Notes under the pieces: generated by a model
The model's database searches: none
What the model saw: only the letters and a program-made list of their open reading frames with translations
Told to the model about the DNA's origin: nothing
From: Pseudorhodobacter sp. MZDSW-24AT
GTDB taxonomy: Bacteria; Pseudomonadota; Alphaproteobacteria; Rhodobacterales; Rhodobacteraceae
Direction: 5' to 3'
DNA: 64,000 bases
Assembly: GCF_002794355.1 (NCBI RefSeq)
Contig: NZ_PGOI01000007.1
Coordinates: 558,001-622,000 of the forward strand
Shown here: positions 10,088 to 17,247 of the stretch, piece after piece
Numbering within the stretch: position 1 is the stretch's first letter
Layout of the letters: each line of letters starts with the position of its first letter
Program-made: the position numbers and the translations under genes

Positions 10088-10503
10088 CCTTCTGGCTGTT
10101 CAAGTCAGAACCGGATGCCTGGAGCTGGGATCAGCAAATGGCCCGGGGTGATGCGGGCGAAGAGTGGACAGGGGTGCGCAACTATCAGGCCCGCAACAAC
10201 ATGCGGGCAATGAAGATGGGCGATCGTGGTTTTTTCTATCATTCCAACATCGGTAAAGAAATCGTCGGTGTGGTCGAGGTTGTGCGCGAAAGCGCACCCG
10301 ACAGCAGCACGGAAGACCCCCGGTGGGATTGTGTGGTGATCAAGGCCGTCAAACCCCTGAAGCACGCCGTAACACTGGATTTGTGCAAAACCCTTCCAGA
10401 ATTGCAAAACATGGCGCTGGTCACAAATACCCGCCTCTCCGTTCAACCCGTCCGAGAGACCGAGTGGAAGATCATCTGCCATCTGGGCGGGATCGAAGAC
10501 TGA
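10084..10503 (+). CDS. EVE-domain protein
   Basis: Single EVE domain (PUA-like fold), 139 residues. Visible hallmarks are FWLFKSEPDAWSWD at the N-terminus, GVRNYQARN around 32-40, the FYHSN motif near 54-58 and the final strand region ending in CHLGGIED. EVE domains bind modified bases in RNA or DNA; the partner here is unknown. ATG 10084 overlaps the YciI stop. It ends the tsaD-gpsA-yciI-EVE gene series. Confidence 0.9.
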   Translation: MTFWLFKSEPDAWSWDQQMARGDAGEEWTGVRNYQARNNMRAMKMGDRGFFYHSNIGKEIVGVVEVVRESAPDSSTEDPRWDCVVIKAVKPLKHAVTLDLCKTLPELQNMALVTNTRLSVQPVRETEWKIICHLGGIED

Positions 10504-10672
10504 CCCCATTTGTGCAGGATGAAGGGAAACCAGAGCGCTGCCCCAGTGTCAGACCTGACCGATGGGAATGGAGGGCCCCGGACTGACCAAAACCCTCCAT
10601 CCACCCCACGTGCTCCCCTAGCACCACACGTGTTCTGATAAAGGGTCCGAGGCATACTGCCTGTCGCCTTGC
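10504..10672 (-). ncRNA. Candidate structured non-coding RNA (unassigned)
   Basis: This gene-free stretch is highly structured and is preceded on the minus strand by a good sigma70-type promoter. Visible pairings are an 8-bp perfect stem ATGGAGGG/CCCTCCAT around a 17-base loop (10569-10601), a GTGCT/AGCAC hairpin between two CACGTG palindromes (10607-10632), and GTCA/TGAC (10547-10558). No reading frame of note occurs. The minus strand has a GTCAGGTC...GGCAGC element resembling the 4.5S RNA core, but the flanking arms do not fold into one long hairpin. Ends are approximate and no T-run terminator is seen. Confidence 0.35.
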
Positions 10673-10701
10673 AGTTAAGCGCAAAGCCACCCGCCTTGCA
10701 A
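10673..10701 (-). promoter_or_regulatory. Sigma70-type promoter in the EVE / DUF2853 intergenic region
   Basis: On the minus strand TTGCAA (10701-10696) is separated by 17 bases from TTAACT (10678-10673). The -35 TTGC core and spacing resemble strong stable-RNA promoters of this family. It would drive transcription leftward across the structured region toward the 3' end of the EVE gene, where no annotated gene lies on that strand. Confidence 0.5.
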
Positions 10702-10741
10702 CACCCAGAAAACTAAAGTTTTTTTAAACACTGGTGCAATT

Positions 10742-10776
10742 GAAAACGGGCTCCGAAACCCGGAGCCCGTTTTCGA
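10742..10776 (-). terminator. Intrinsic terminator of the DUF2853 gene (possibly bidirectional)
   Basis: A 15-bp near-perfect inverted repeat (GAAAACGGGCTCCG with its complement) with a short loop starts about 11 bases beyond the DUF2853 stop. In the minus direction the stem ends in TTTTC. It is symmetrical enough to act in both directions. Confidence 0.75.
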
Positions 10777-10786
10777 TCACGATCCA

Positions 10787-11128
10787 TCAGCCGTAAACGG
10801 CTTCTTTGCCGAAATGTTTCACCAACAGGTAATAAACCACCGCGCGGTATTTGCTGCGATTGGAACGCCCGTAAACATCGATGACGGCATTGATGGCCTC
10901 CATAAGCTTTGGGCTTTCGGGCAGGCCAAGCTTTTTCATCAAAAAGTTCTTCTTGATGGTTTCCAGCTCCGCAGCATCACTTCCCGCAACAGTGGATGCA
11001 TCTTCACTGTAAATCGCCGGGCCGCATCCGATTGTCACCTTGGTCAGCAAGGCCAGATCAGGCTTCACATTGCACTTGGTAGAAAGCTCTTCTGCGTATT
11101 TAGCGATCAAGTCATCACGTTTGCTCAT
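10787..11128 (-). CDS. DUF2853-family protein
   Basis: Small cytoplasmic protein of 113 residues matching the DUF2853 family. It shows the characteristic N-terminus SKRDDLIAKYAEEL, then LLTKVTIGCGPAIY at about 27-40, and a Lys/Tyr-rich C-terminal helix (KYRAVVYYLLVKHFGK). Function is unknown. ATG 11128 is chosen because the preceding in-frame residues do not fit the family. The gene stands alone, with an intrinsic terminator behind it and repeated elements upstream. Confidence 0.85.
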   Translation of the reverse strand: MSKRDDLIAKYAEELSTKCNVKPDLALLTKVTIGCGPAIYSEDASTVAGSDAAELETIKKNFLMKKLGLPESPKLMEAINAVIDVYGRSNRSKYRAVVYYLLVKHFGKEAVYG

Positions 11129-11140
11129 GCGCACCACCCC

Positions 11141-11220
11141 TGTCAGACCAAATTACCCTCTGCCCGGCAGAACGGCCTCGGCAGGCCTGAAGCTTAGCCA
11201 TGACATGCGTGTCAGACCAA
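11141..11220 (-). repeat. Direct repeats and small inverted repeat upstream of the DUF2853 gene
   Basis: An 11-base sequence TGTCAGACCAA occurs twice (11141-11151 and 11210-11220), and the second copy overlaps a 5-bp inverted repeat TGACA-N4-TGTCA (11201-11214). The elements lie between the end of ahcY and the start of the DUF2853 gene, so they may be regulatory sites for the latter. No protein can be assigned. Confidence 0.35.
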
Positions 11221-11274
11221 GAGAAAACTGTGCCAGCCCTGACGGCCAGAAGCATTTCCAAATTGGGGTGCCAT

Positions 11275-11310
11275 GCGGCGGGCCAAGCCCGGTGGGGTCC
11301 GGCCCGCCGC
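11275..11310 (-). terminator. GC-rich hairpin after ahcY
   Basis: A 10-bp stem (GCGGCGGGCC/GGCCCGCCGC) with a 16-base loop begins about 10 bases downstream of the ahcY stop. It lacks a T-run, so it is a transcript-end or attenuating structure rather than a textbook intrinsic terminator. Confidence 0.5.
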
Positions 11311-11319
11311 GCGCTGGGT

Positions 11320-12705
11320 TCAATAGCGGTAATGCTCTGATTTGAACGGGCCTTCCACGGAAACGCCAATATAGTCCGCCTGTTCGCGGCGCAGCTCGGT
11401 CAGCTTCACGCCAATCTTTTTCAGGTGAAGTCTGGCCACCTTTTCGTCCAGCGCCTTGGGCAGGATGTAAACGCCGGGCTTGTACGTATCGCCCTTCGTC
11501 CACAGCTCGATCTGCGCAAGCACCTGATTGGTGAAAGAAGCCGACATCACAAAGGATGGGTGGCCCGTCGCATTGCCAAGGTTCAGCAGCCGTCCTTCGG
11601 ACAACAGGATGATACGATTGCCATTCGGCATCTCGATCATGTCCACCTGTTCCTTGATATTGGTCCATTTGTGATTGCGCAGCGCCGCCACCTGAATCTC
11701 ATTGTCGAAGTGGCCGATATTCCCGACGATCGCCATATCCTTCATCTCCCGGATATGTTCGATGCGGATCACATCGCGGTTGCCGGTGGTGGTGATGAAG
11801 ATATCGGCGGTCGAGACGACATCCTCCAGCAGCACCACTTCAAAGCCGTCCATCGCCGCCTGCAACGCGCAGATCGGGTCAACTTCGGTCACTTTCACGC
11901 GCGCGCCTGCTCCCTGCAACGAGGCCGCCGAGCCTTTGCCCACGTCACCATAGCCGCAGACGACCGCAACCTTGCCCGCCATCATCGTATCGGTCGCGCG
12001 CCGGATTCCGTCGACCAAGGACTCTTTGCAGCCGTATTTGTTGTCAAACTTCGACTTCGTCACCGAGTCATTGACGTTGATCGCGGGGAAAGGCAGCTGC
12101 CCTTTCTTGTGCAGATCATACAGGCGATGCACGCCCGTCGTTGTTTCTTCCGACACACCCTTGATCGCGGCTTTCGTTTTGGCGAACCAGCCCGGCGATT
12201 GCTTCATCCGCTTCAGGATCTGTTGCTTGATGACTTCTTCTTCTTCCGACTGCGGAACAGACAGCACATCCTCGCCCGCTTCCATCCTTGCGCCAAGAAG
12301 CACATACAAGGTTGCATCGCCCCCGTCGTCGAGGATCATGTTTGCACCCTCGGGGAACAGGAACGACCGATCCAGATAGTCCCAGTGTTCTTCCAGCGTC
12401 TGGCCCTTCACCGCGAAAACAGGCGTGCCGCCCGCTGCAATCGCTGCCGCCGCGTGATCTTGGGTCGAGAAAATGTTGCACGATGCCCAGCGGACGTCAG
12501 CGCCAAGTGCGGTCAGCGTTTCAATCAGCACAGCCGTCTGAATCGTCATGTGCAACGACCCAACGATGCGCGCGCCTTTCAGCGGCTGGCTGGGTCCGAA
12601 CTCTTCGCGGCAGGCCATCAGACCCGGCATTTCCGTTTCAGCAATGGTCAATTCCTTGCGCCCGAATTCCGCAAGTCCGATGTCTTTGACGATGTAATCC
12701 GCCAT
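11320..12705 (-). CDS. ahcY: Adenosylhomocysteinase (S-adenosyl-L-homocysteine hydrolase)
   Basis: Splits S-adenosylhomocysteine to adenosine and homocysteine with bound NAD, keeping the methyl cycle running; cytoplasmic tetramer. 461 residues. Visible motifs are the substrate-domain [15 protein letters not shown], the NAD-binding [11 protein letters not shown] at about 250-260, and the C-terminal KSEHYRY that closes the neighbouring subunit's NAD site. ATG 12705 has AGGAG 8 bases upstream; an in-frame TTG two codons earlier is less likely. In Rhodobacter capsulatus ahcY also lies beside the reg locus and is controlled by the LysR regulator HvrB, which is not present here. Confidence 0.97.
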   Translation of the reverse strand: MADYIVKDIGLAEFGRKELTIAETEMPGLMACREEFGPSQPLKGARIVGSLHMTIQTAVLIETLTALGADVRWASCNIFSTQDHAAAAIAAGGTPVFAVKGQTLEEHWDYLDRSFLFPEGANMILDDGGDATLYVLLGARMEAGEDVLSVPQSEEEEVIKQQILKRMKQSPGWFAKTKAAIKGVSEETTTGVHRLYDLHKKGQLPFPAINVNDSVTKSKFDNKYGCKESLVDGIRRATDTMMAGKVAVVCGYGDVGKGSAASLQGAGARVKVTEVDPICALQAAMDGFEVVLLEDVVSTADIFITTTGNRDVIRIEHIREMKDMAIVGNIGHFDNEIQVAALRNHKWTNIKEQVDMIEMPNGNRIILLSEGRLLNLGNATGHPSFVMSASFTNQVLAQIELWTKGDTYKPGVYILPKALDEKVARLHLKKIGVKLTELRREQADYIGVSVEGPFKSEHYRY

Positions 12706-12780
12706 GTTCAACTTCTCCTATCTGTTGAACGTGGCCTTATCATCGAAGGGGCCTTGAAACAACGCAGCAAACCGCCGCGC

Positions 12781-13200
12781 TTAGCTCAGCGGACCACCCT
12801 GCACGACGGCCTCCGGGGTCATACCCTCTTGCCAGCCAAAGCCGGATTGCACGATGCAGGCCAGCCCGTCTTCATTGACGTGAAGCAGTGTCCACGTCCC
12901 CATCAGATCCGAGGCCCACAGCTCGATGCCTGAATCCCTTTGGGTCCAGCTCGCCTCCATCGTCTCGGCAAAGTCACCCGACAGCGAAGCCGTGATCACA
13001 TCCTTGGTATCGCACAGCGGATCTTGAACCGTTTGCGGCAGTTGGCCGACAAATTCCTCGACAGACAGGCCCTGTGACGCCGGATAGGCTGCGACCTGAC
13101 TTTGCGGCATCGCATCAAACGCACGATCCGTGCGCTCGACAGCGCCGAAATAACCAACGGCGACAGCGCCGAGTGCAAGCAATGGGAGCGGATTGAACAT
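12781..13200 (-). CDS. Hypothetical exported protein
   Basis: I do not recognise a family. The 139-residue protein begins with a short hydrophobic segment (about 4-18, MFNPLPLLALGAVAVGYFG) that could be an uncleaved anchor or signal sequence, followed by a mainly polar, acidic domain with two cysteines (in PLCDTKD and LACIVQ) that might form a disulphide in the periplasm. GGAAGA precedes the ATG at a suitable distance. It lies 75 bases upstream of ahcY on the same strand and diverges from the HD-domain gene. Confidence 0.6.
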   Translation of the reverse strand: MFNPLPLLALGAVAVGYFGAVERTDRAFDAMPQSQVAAYPASQGLSVEEFVGQLPQTVQDPLCDTKDVITASLSGDFAETMEASWTQRDSGIELWASDLMGTWTLLHVNEDGLACIVQSGFGWQEGMTPEAVVQGGPLS

Positions 13201-13340
13201 TTTGTGGTCTTCCGATCTATCTCATTCAAGAAGTCAACGGAAGAAAACCTGAAAAAGTTCCGTTTCCGGTTTCGGAATGCGTTTGAAAATGGGCGAAGGC
13301 GACGTTACGAACCGATGTTTTTCACAGAATTGGTGCTCCC

Positions 13341-13940
13341 GTGACCAAATCAAACCGCGCTTGGCAAAGAATGCTGTCGGGAAGACGCCTCGATCTGCTC
13401 GACCCGACTCCGGTCGACATCGAAATCGAAGACATCGCGCATGGCCTGTCTTTCGTTGCCCGCTGGAATGGTCAAACCAAAGGGGACTGGCCCTATTCGG
13501 TGGCCGAGCATTCCTTGCTTGTTGAAAAGATCTTCAGCCGAAACTCCCCAGCGCCCAGCCCAAAGTGGCGCTTGGCCGCTTTGCTGCATGATGCGCCCGA
13601 ATATGTGATTGGCGATATGATCTCGCCCGTCAAGGCGGCCATCGGGCCGGGCTATGGCAAACTGGATGAAAAGCTCTCAGCCGCAATTCACTTGCGCTTT
13701 GGCCTGCCGGGCCTCTTGCCAAAATCCATCAAGGCACAAATCAAGGCGGCCGATCGCATTTCCGCATGGATGGAAGCTGTCAGCATCGCAGGCTTTTCAG
13801 AAACCGAGGCCAACAGGTTGTTTGGCCGGCTTGATGCCGCTTTGGTGGATGGGCTTGCCATAGAGTTGCGCCCTGCAAGCGTTGTTCGCGCCGATTTCAT
13901 CCGCCGGCATCAGGAATTGCTGATTGACATCGGCCCCTGA
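13341..13940 (+). CDS. HD-domain phosphohydrolase (YfbR-like)
   Basis: Metal-dependent phosphohydrolase of the HD superfamily, 199 residues, resembling YfbR-type 5'-deoxynucleotidases. Metal ligands are visible as the first His in VAEHSL (about 56), the HD pair in LLHDAPEYVIGD (about 82-83) and the late Asp in KAADRISAWMEA (about 138). The substrate is not certain. The GTG at 13341 gives a full-length domain; a downstream ATG at 13371 would remove ten residues. The gene occupies the side of the reg locus where R. capsulatus carries hvrB, and is followed by a strong terminator. Confidence 0.78.
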   Translation: MTKSNRAWQRMLSGRRLDLLDPTPVDIEIEDIAHGLSFVARWNGQTKGDWPYSVAEHSLLVEKIFSRNSPAPSPKWRLAALLHDAPEYVIGDMISPVKAAIGPGYGKLDEKLSAAIHLRFGLPGLLPKSIKAQIKAADRISAWMEAVSIAGFSETEANRLFGRLDAALVDGLAIELRPASVVRADFIRRHQELLIDIGP

Positions 13941-13967
13941 CAGCGGATTTGACCATCAACACCCATT

Positions 13968-13998
13968 AAAAAAAGCCATCCGAAAGGATGGCTTTTTT
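13968..13998. terminator. Bidirectional intrinsic terminator between the HD gene and hvrA
   Basis: A 7-bp stem GCCATCC/GGATGGC with a GAAA loop is flanked by seven As on the left and six Ts on the right. It therefore forms a classic intrinsic terminator for both converging transcripts. Confidence 0.92.
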
Positions 13999-13999
13999 G

Positions 14000-14314
14000 T
14001 CAAATGGCAAGATCTTCGGCGCTTTTGCCCGCTTGCAAAGCCGCCTCAAACCAGCGCGGCTTGCGACCTCTTCCAGACCAAGTGTCTGCCGGATCATCAG
14101 GATTTGCATATTTCGCCACAGCGGGCGAACGTTTGCGCGCCGGTGAAACGCCCGTCAATTCGGCCAGAGAAAAACCCAAGGTCCGCGCTTTTTCTTCCAA
14201 TTCTGCAAGTGCTTCTCTCTTGCGGCGGTCTTCATAGCCGCTGATCGCCTTTGCAACTTGCGATTGCAGATCTTTCAACTCTTTAAGCGACAGTTCGTTA
14301 AGATTGATGTCCAA
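14000..14314 (-). CDS. hvrA: H-NS-family nucleoid protein, HvrA-like
   Basis: Small DNA-binding protein of 104 residues. Residues 1-50 form an oligomerising coiled coil (LKELKDLQSQVAKAI and EALAELEEKAR), and the C-terminal H-NS core motif is clear (KYANPDDPADTWSGRGRKPRWF, about 69-90). Such proteins bind curved AT-rich DNA. Position and length match HvrA of R. capsulatus, encoded downstream of regA and involved in light-dependent photosynthesis gene control. Whether this organism is phototrophic is not shown here. It lies 81 bases downstream of regA. Confidence 0.85.
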   Translation of the reverse strand: MDINLNELSLKELKDLQSQVAKAISGYEDRRKREALAELEEKARTLGFSLAELTGVSPARKRSPAVAKYANPDDPADTWSGRGRKPRWFEAALQAGKSAEDLAI

Positions 14315-14395
14315 TTCTGCATCCTCGTTTTAAGTCACTGTCACGGGGAATACTCTGGAATCAGCACGCATTCAAGGAAAGCAGATAAACATTAT

Positions 14396-14950
14396 TCACT
14401 TTGGACTTCTCTTAGCCAGAATGCGCTGCAACGTCCTGCGATGCATCGAAAGTCGGCGCGCAGTTTCTGAAACGTTTCGATCGCACATTTCATAAACCCG
14501 CTGAATATGTTCCCAGCGCACCCTGTCGGCCGACATTGGATTCTCAGGGGGGGCAGGCATCGCCTCGCCCTTTGAAAGCAACGCATTGGTCACATCATTG
14601 GCATCCGCCGGCTTTGACAAATAATCGATCGCGCCAATCTTTACAGCCGCCACGGCGGTCGCAATGGCGCCATACCCAGTCAGCACAACGATGCGGCAAT
14701 CCGGGCGTCTTTCGCGCAACGCTTCCACCACGTCCAGACCGTTGCCATCTTCCAGCCGCAGATCCACAACCGCATAGGCCGGAGGGCGCGCTTGTGCAAT
14801 CGCACGGCCCGCGGCAACGCTTTCGGCTGTTTCCGGGACAAAACCGCGCCGCTCCATCGCGCGCGCCAAGCGTTTGACAAAAGGCTCGTCATCATCGACC
14901 AGCAAAAGCGACCTGTCTTGTCCAAGATCTGCCGTCACATCTTCCGCCAT
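14396..14950 (-). CDS. regA: Redox response regulator RegA/PrrA
   Basis: Global redox regulator phosphorylated by RegB, 184 residues. The receiver domain has its acidic pocket in LLLVDDDEPF, phosphoacceptor Asp in VVDLRLEDGNG (about 63) and Lys in YLSKPAD. The C-terminal Fis-type helix-turn-helix (SETARRLSMHRRTLQRILAKR, about 161-181) is nearly invariant in the family. ATG 14950 is chosen because upstream in-frame sequence is not protein-like. RegA homologues control respiration, carbon and nitrogen fixation, and photosynthesis genes in alphaproteobacteria. Gene order senC-regA-hvrA matches the Rhodobacter locus. Confidence 0.96.
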   Translation of the reverse strand: MAEDVTADLGQDRSLLLVDDDEPFVKRLARAMERRGFVPETAESVAAGRAIAQARPPAYAVVDLRLEDGNGLDVVEALRERRPDCRIVVLTGYGAIATAVAAVKIGAIDYLSKPADANDVTNALLSKGEAMPAPPENPMSADRVRWEHIQRVYEMCDRNVSETARRLSMHRRTLQRILAKRSPK

Positions 14951-15011
14951 CGCGTTTCCCCTGCCAAAATCTTTTCTGTTGCCGCAAAGGTAGGTTGGCA
15001 CCCCCACCTGG

Positions 15012-15644
15012 TCAATTTTTCCCGCCAGCGGGCGCATTTGTGGCAAAACATGCCACGCGCTCTGCGATCTGATCGGCAGTCTCTTCGCGCCGGAAGAAAT
15101 CAACGAAACCGATCCCCGGCAGGGTCAGATAGGTGAAGGTGGAATGGTCGACGAGGTAATAATCCGCGTCCCCCTCCTGTTTGCGGTAGAACGTTTTATA
15201 GGCCAAAGACGCTTGCCGCACCTGCTCGGGCGATCCGGTCAGACCCAGCATCTTGGGGTGCATGTATTCGGTGAACGTCGCCAAAACCTCGGGCGTGTCC
15301 CGCTCCGGGTCGACGGAAATGAAAATCGGGGTCACATCCACCCCCCATTCTTCCAGAATATCGACGGCCTCAGCATTTCTGGCGGCATCCAGCGGGCAGA
15401 TATCGGGGCAAAACGTATAGCCAAAGTAAATCAGCGAAGGTTTTGTCAGCACCTCTGCGTCCGTCACCGTCGCGCCTGTCTCGTCGACCAGCGTGAAAGG
15501 CCCACCGATATCGCCCCCGCCCACCTGTCCACCGCGACATTGCGCAAAGGCATCGTCCTTTTGCTGCAAGACGATGTAGAGCGCGCTTCCCCCCAGAAGC
15601 CCTGCCACGGCGGCTGCGGCAACTGCTGCATATAACTTTGTCAT
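15012..15644 (-). CDS. senC: SCO1/SenC (PrrC) copper chaperone-like protein
   Basis: Membrane-anchored periplasmic thioredoxin-fold protein of the SCO family, 210 residues, needed for copper insertion into cytochrome oxidase and implicated in redox signalling to RegB. An N-terminal membrane anchor (about 8-27) is followed by the copper-binding CPDIC motif (about 81-85) and the distal His in LVDHSTF (about 170). The MTKLYAA start at 15644 is preferred to an upstream in-frame start. The gene is divergent from regB and begins the senC-regA-hvrA series. Confidence 0.95.
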   Translation of the reverse strand: MTKLYAAVAAAAVAGLLGGSALYIVLQQKDDAFAQCRGGQVGGGDIGGPFTLVDETGATVTDAEVLTKPSLIYFGYTFCPDICPLDAARNAEAVDILEEWGVDVTPIFISVDPERDTPEVLATFTEYMHPKMLGLTGSPEQVRQASLAYKTFYRKQEGDADYYLVDHSTFTYLTLPGIGFVDFFRREETADQIAERVACFATNAPAGGKN

Positions 15645-15671
15645 TGGTGCCACCCTGTCCATTCACGCCCT

Positions 15672-15706
15672 GCGACCATCCCCGCATTGATCCCGGGGCG
15701 GGTCGC
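15672..15706. promoter_or_regulatory. 35-bp interrupted inverted repeat between senC and regB (operator candidate)
   Basis: GCGACC-N2-CCCCG-N9-CGGGG-N2-GGTCGC is a perfectly mirrored arrangement centred near 15689, midway between the divergent senC and regB starts. The outer GCGAC/GTCGC arms recall the degenerate GCGNC-GNCGC pattern reported for RegA sites, so autoregulation is a reasonable guess. It could also form a hairpin in either 5' leader. Confidence 0.5.
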
Positions 15707-15748
15707 ACCTAACACTGGCCTAGATAATGCCATCAGACGAGGGATGCC

Positions 15749-17137
15749 ATGCTTTCCCAAGGCTATGCCTTGCTTTCGCGCGACGCACGCAGTGATTGGG
15801 TGCGCCTGCGAACCCTTATTTTACTGCGCTGGATGGCGATAGCGGGACAATTGGCCGCAATCACGGTGGCAGACCGCTATTACGACATGAACCTCCCGCT
15901 GGGGCTGTGTTACCTGGCGGTCGGGGCTTCGGTCATTGCAAACCTTGTCTCTGCTTTTGTCTTTCCGGAAAACAAGCGCTTGTCAGAGGCAGAAGCCATG
16001 CTGGTGCTTCTCTTTGATCTCTCGCAACTGTCGTTTCTCCTCTATCTGACAGGGGGCCTGACCAACCCCTTCGCCCTGCTGATCTTGGCGCCTGTCACCA
16101 TTTCGGCCTCCGCGCTCGAACTGCGGACCACGCTGTTTTTGGGCAGCCTGTCGATCATCTTCATCACGCTGATCGCCTTCACCAGCGTGCCTTTGGAATA
16201 TGCAGACGGGTCTCTCCTGTCGGTGCCTACGCTGTTCGAGTTCGGCTTCTGGCTCTCCATTGTCATCGGCATTCTGTTTCTGGGGCTTTACTCACGCCGC
16301 ATCGCCACGGAAATGCGCTCTATGTCGGATGCTTTGCTGGCCACCCAAATGGCCTTGGCGCGTGAACAAAAGCTGACAGACCTTGGAGGTGTGGTGGCCG
16401 CCGCCGCGCATGAACTCGGCACCCCCTTGGCGACCATCAAACTGGTCTCAGCAGAAATGATGGACGCGTTGGAAGATCACCCCGAGCTTCTGGAAGACGC
16501 GCGGCTGATCCGGGAACAGGCGGACAGGTGCCGCGATATTCTGCGCTCGATGGGTCGGGTCGGCAAAGACGATCTGCACATGCGCTCTGTCCCGCTTGCC
16601 ATGTTGGTGACAGAAGCCGCCGAACCGCACCAGACACGCGGCAAGCATGTCGCGCTCAGCTTTGCTCCGGGCAAAGAGGGCAGTGAAAAGCAACCCACCG
16701 TCAACAGACGGCCCGAAGTGATCCACGGCCTGCGAAATCTGATCCAGAATGCCGTTGATTTTGCACAGTCCAACGTTTGGATTCACGGGGAGTGGACCTC
16801 ACACTCCATCATCATCCGGATCGTGGATGATGGCGATGGCTTTCCGTCCCATGTGATCGGTCGGATCGGCGATCCGTTCGTGCGCAGCCGCAGAACCTCA
16901 CAGGATCTGGCCTTCCGCCCGGAATATGAAGGCATGGGCTTGGGTCTTTTCATCGCCAAGACCCTCTTGGAACGCACGGGCGCCGAACTGACCTTTGCCA
17001 ACGCCACCGATCCCTTTCTCGCCCCGGCGGATCGGCCCGAACGCAAGGGGGCGATTGTCGAGGTCGTCTGGCCGATCGAGCGGTTGGTGCGCACGCATGA
17101 CCAAGGCCTTGGTCAGAATGAGCCCTTCCAGGTGTAA
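15749..17137 (+). CDS. regB: Redox sensor histidine kinase RegB/PrrB
   Basis: Membrane histidine kinase, 462 residues, that phosphorylates RegA when the quinone pool is reduced. Six membrane segments occupy residues about 25-185. The ubiquinone-binding heptapeptide pattern GGxxNPF is present (GGLTNPF, about 104-110). The H-box is HELGTPLATI (His about 221), and the redox-active cysteine lies in EQADRCRDILRSMG (about 261). N and G boxes (LIQNAVDFA; GMGLGLFIAKTLLERTG) complete the kinase. It is divergent from senC, as in Rhodobacter. Confidence 0.96.
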   Translation: MLSQGYALLSRDARSDWVRLRTLILLRWMAIAGQLAAITVADRYYDMNLPLGLCYLAVGASVIANLVSAFVFPENKRLSEAEAMLVLLFDLSQLSFLLYLTGGLTNPFALLILAPVTISASALELRTTLFLGSLSIIFITLIAFTSVPLEYADGSLLSVPTLFEFGFWLSIVIGILFLGLYSRRIATEMRSMSDALLATQMALAREQKLTDLGGVVAAAAHELGTPLATIKLVSAEMMDALEDHPELLEDARLIREQADRCRDILRSMGRVGKDDLHMRSVPLAMLVTEAAEPHQTRGKHVALSFAPGKEGSEKQPTVNRRPEVIHGLRNLIQNAVDFAQSNVWIHGEWTSHSIIIRIVDDGDGFPSHVIGRIGDPFVRSRRTSQDLAFRPEYEGMGLGLFIAKTLLERTGAELTFANATDPFLAPADRPERKGAIVEVVWPIERLVRTHDQGLGQNEPFQV

Positions 17138-17187
17138 CGCAGACCGCTGATGTCCGGTCTTGAACCTATGCTGGCGGCATTCTTTGG

Positions 17188-17204
17188 GTTAACGTTACGT
17201 TAAC
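17188..17204. promoter_or_regulatory. Perfect CtrA-binding site (TTAA-N7-TTAAC)
   Basis: GTTAACGTTACGTTAAC contains TTAA (17189-17192), a 7-base spacer and TTAAC (17200-17204), matching the full consensus of the alphaproteobacterial cell-cycle regulator CtrA, and is also a perfect 7-bp inverted repeat with a 3-base centre. It ends 43 bases before the start of the PAS-domain gene, a position overlapping its likely promoter. I found no other TTAA pair with this spacing in the window. Confidence 0.7.
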
Positions 17205-17247
17205 GACGAGGCGTTTAGATAACGATCAATGACGTTTCAGCGGGTAC

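Noticed and set aside
10504-10600. Identity of the 10.5-kb structured region as the SRP 4.5S RNA
   Set aside because: The minus strand has GTCAGGTC and GGCAGC in the right order, but the GGAA-type loop is missing and the flanking arms do not pair into the single long hairpin of small SRP RNA. Left as an unassigned RNA candidate.
11425-12933. 502-codon open frame on the plus strand opposite ahcY
   Set aside because: Antisense to a complete, motif-rich ahcY; His/Arg/Gln-rich composition is that of a shadow frame.
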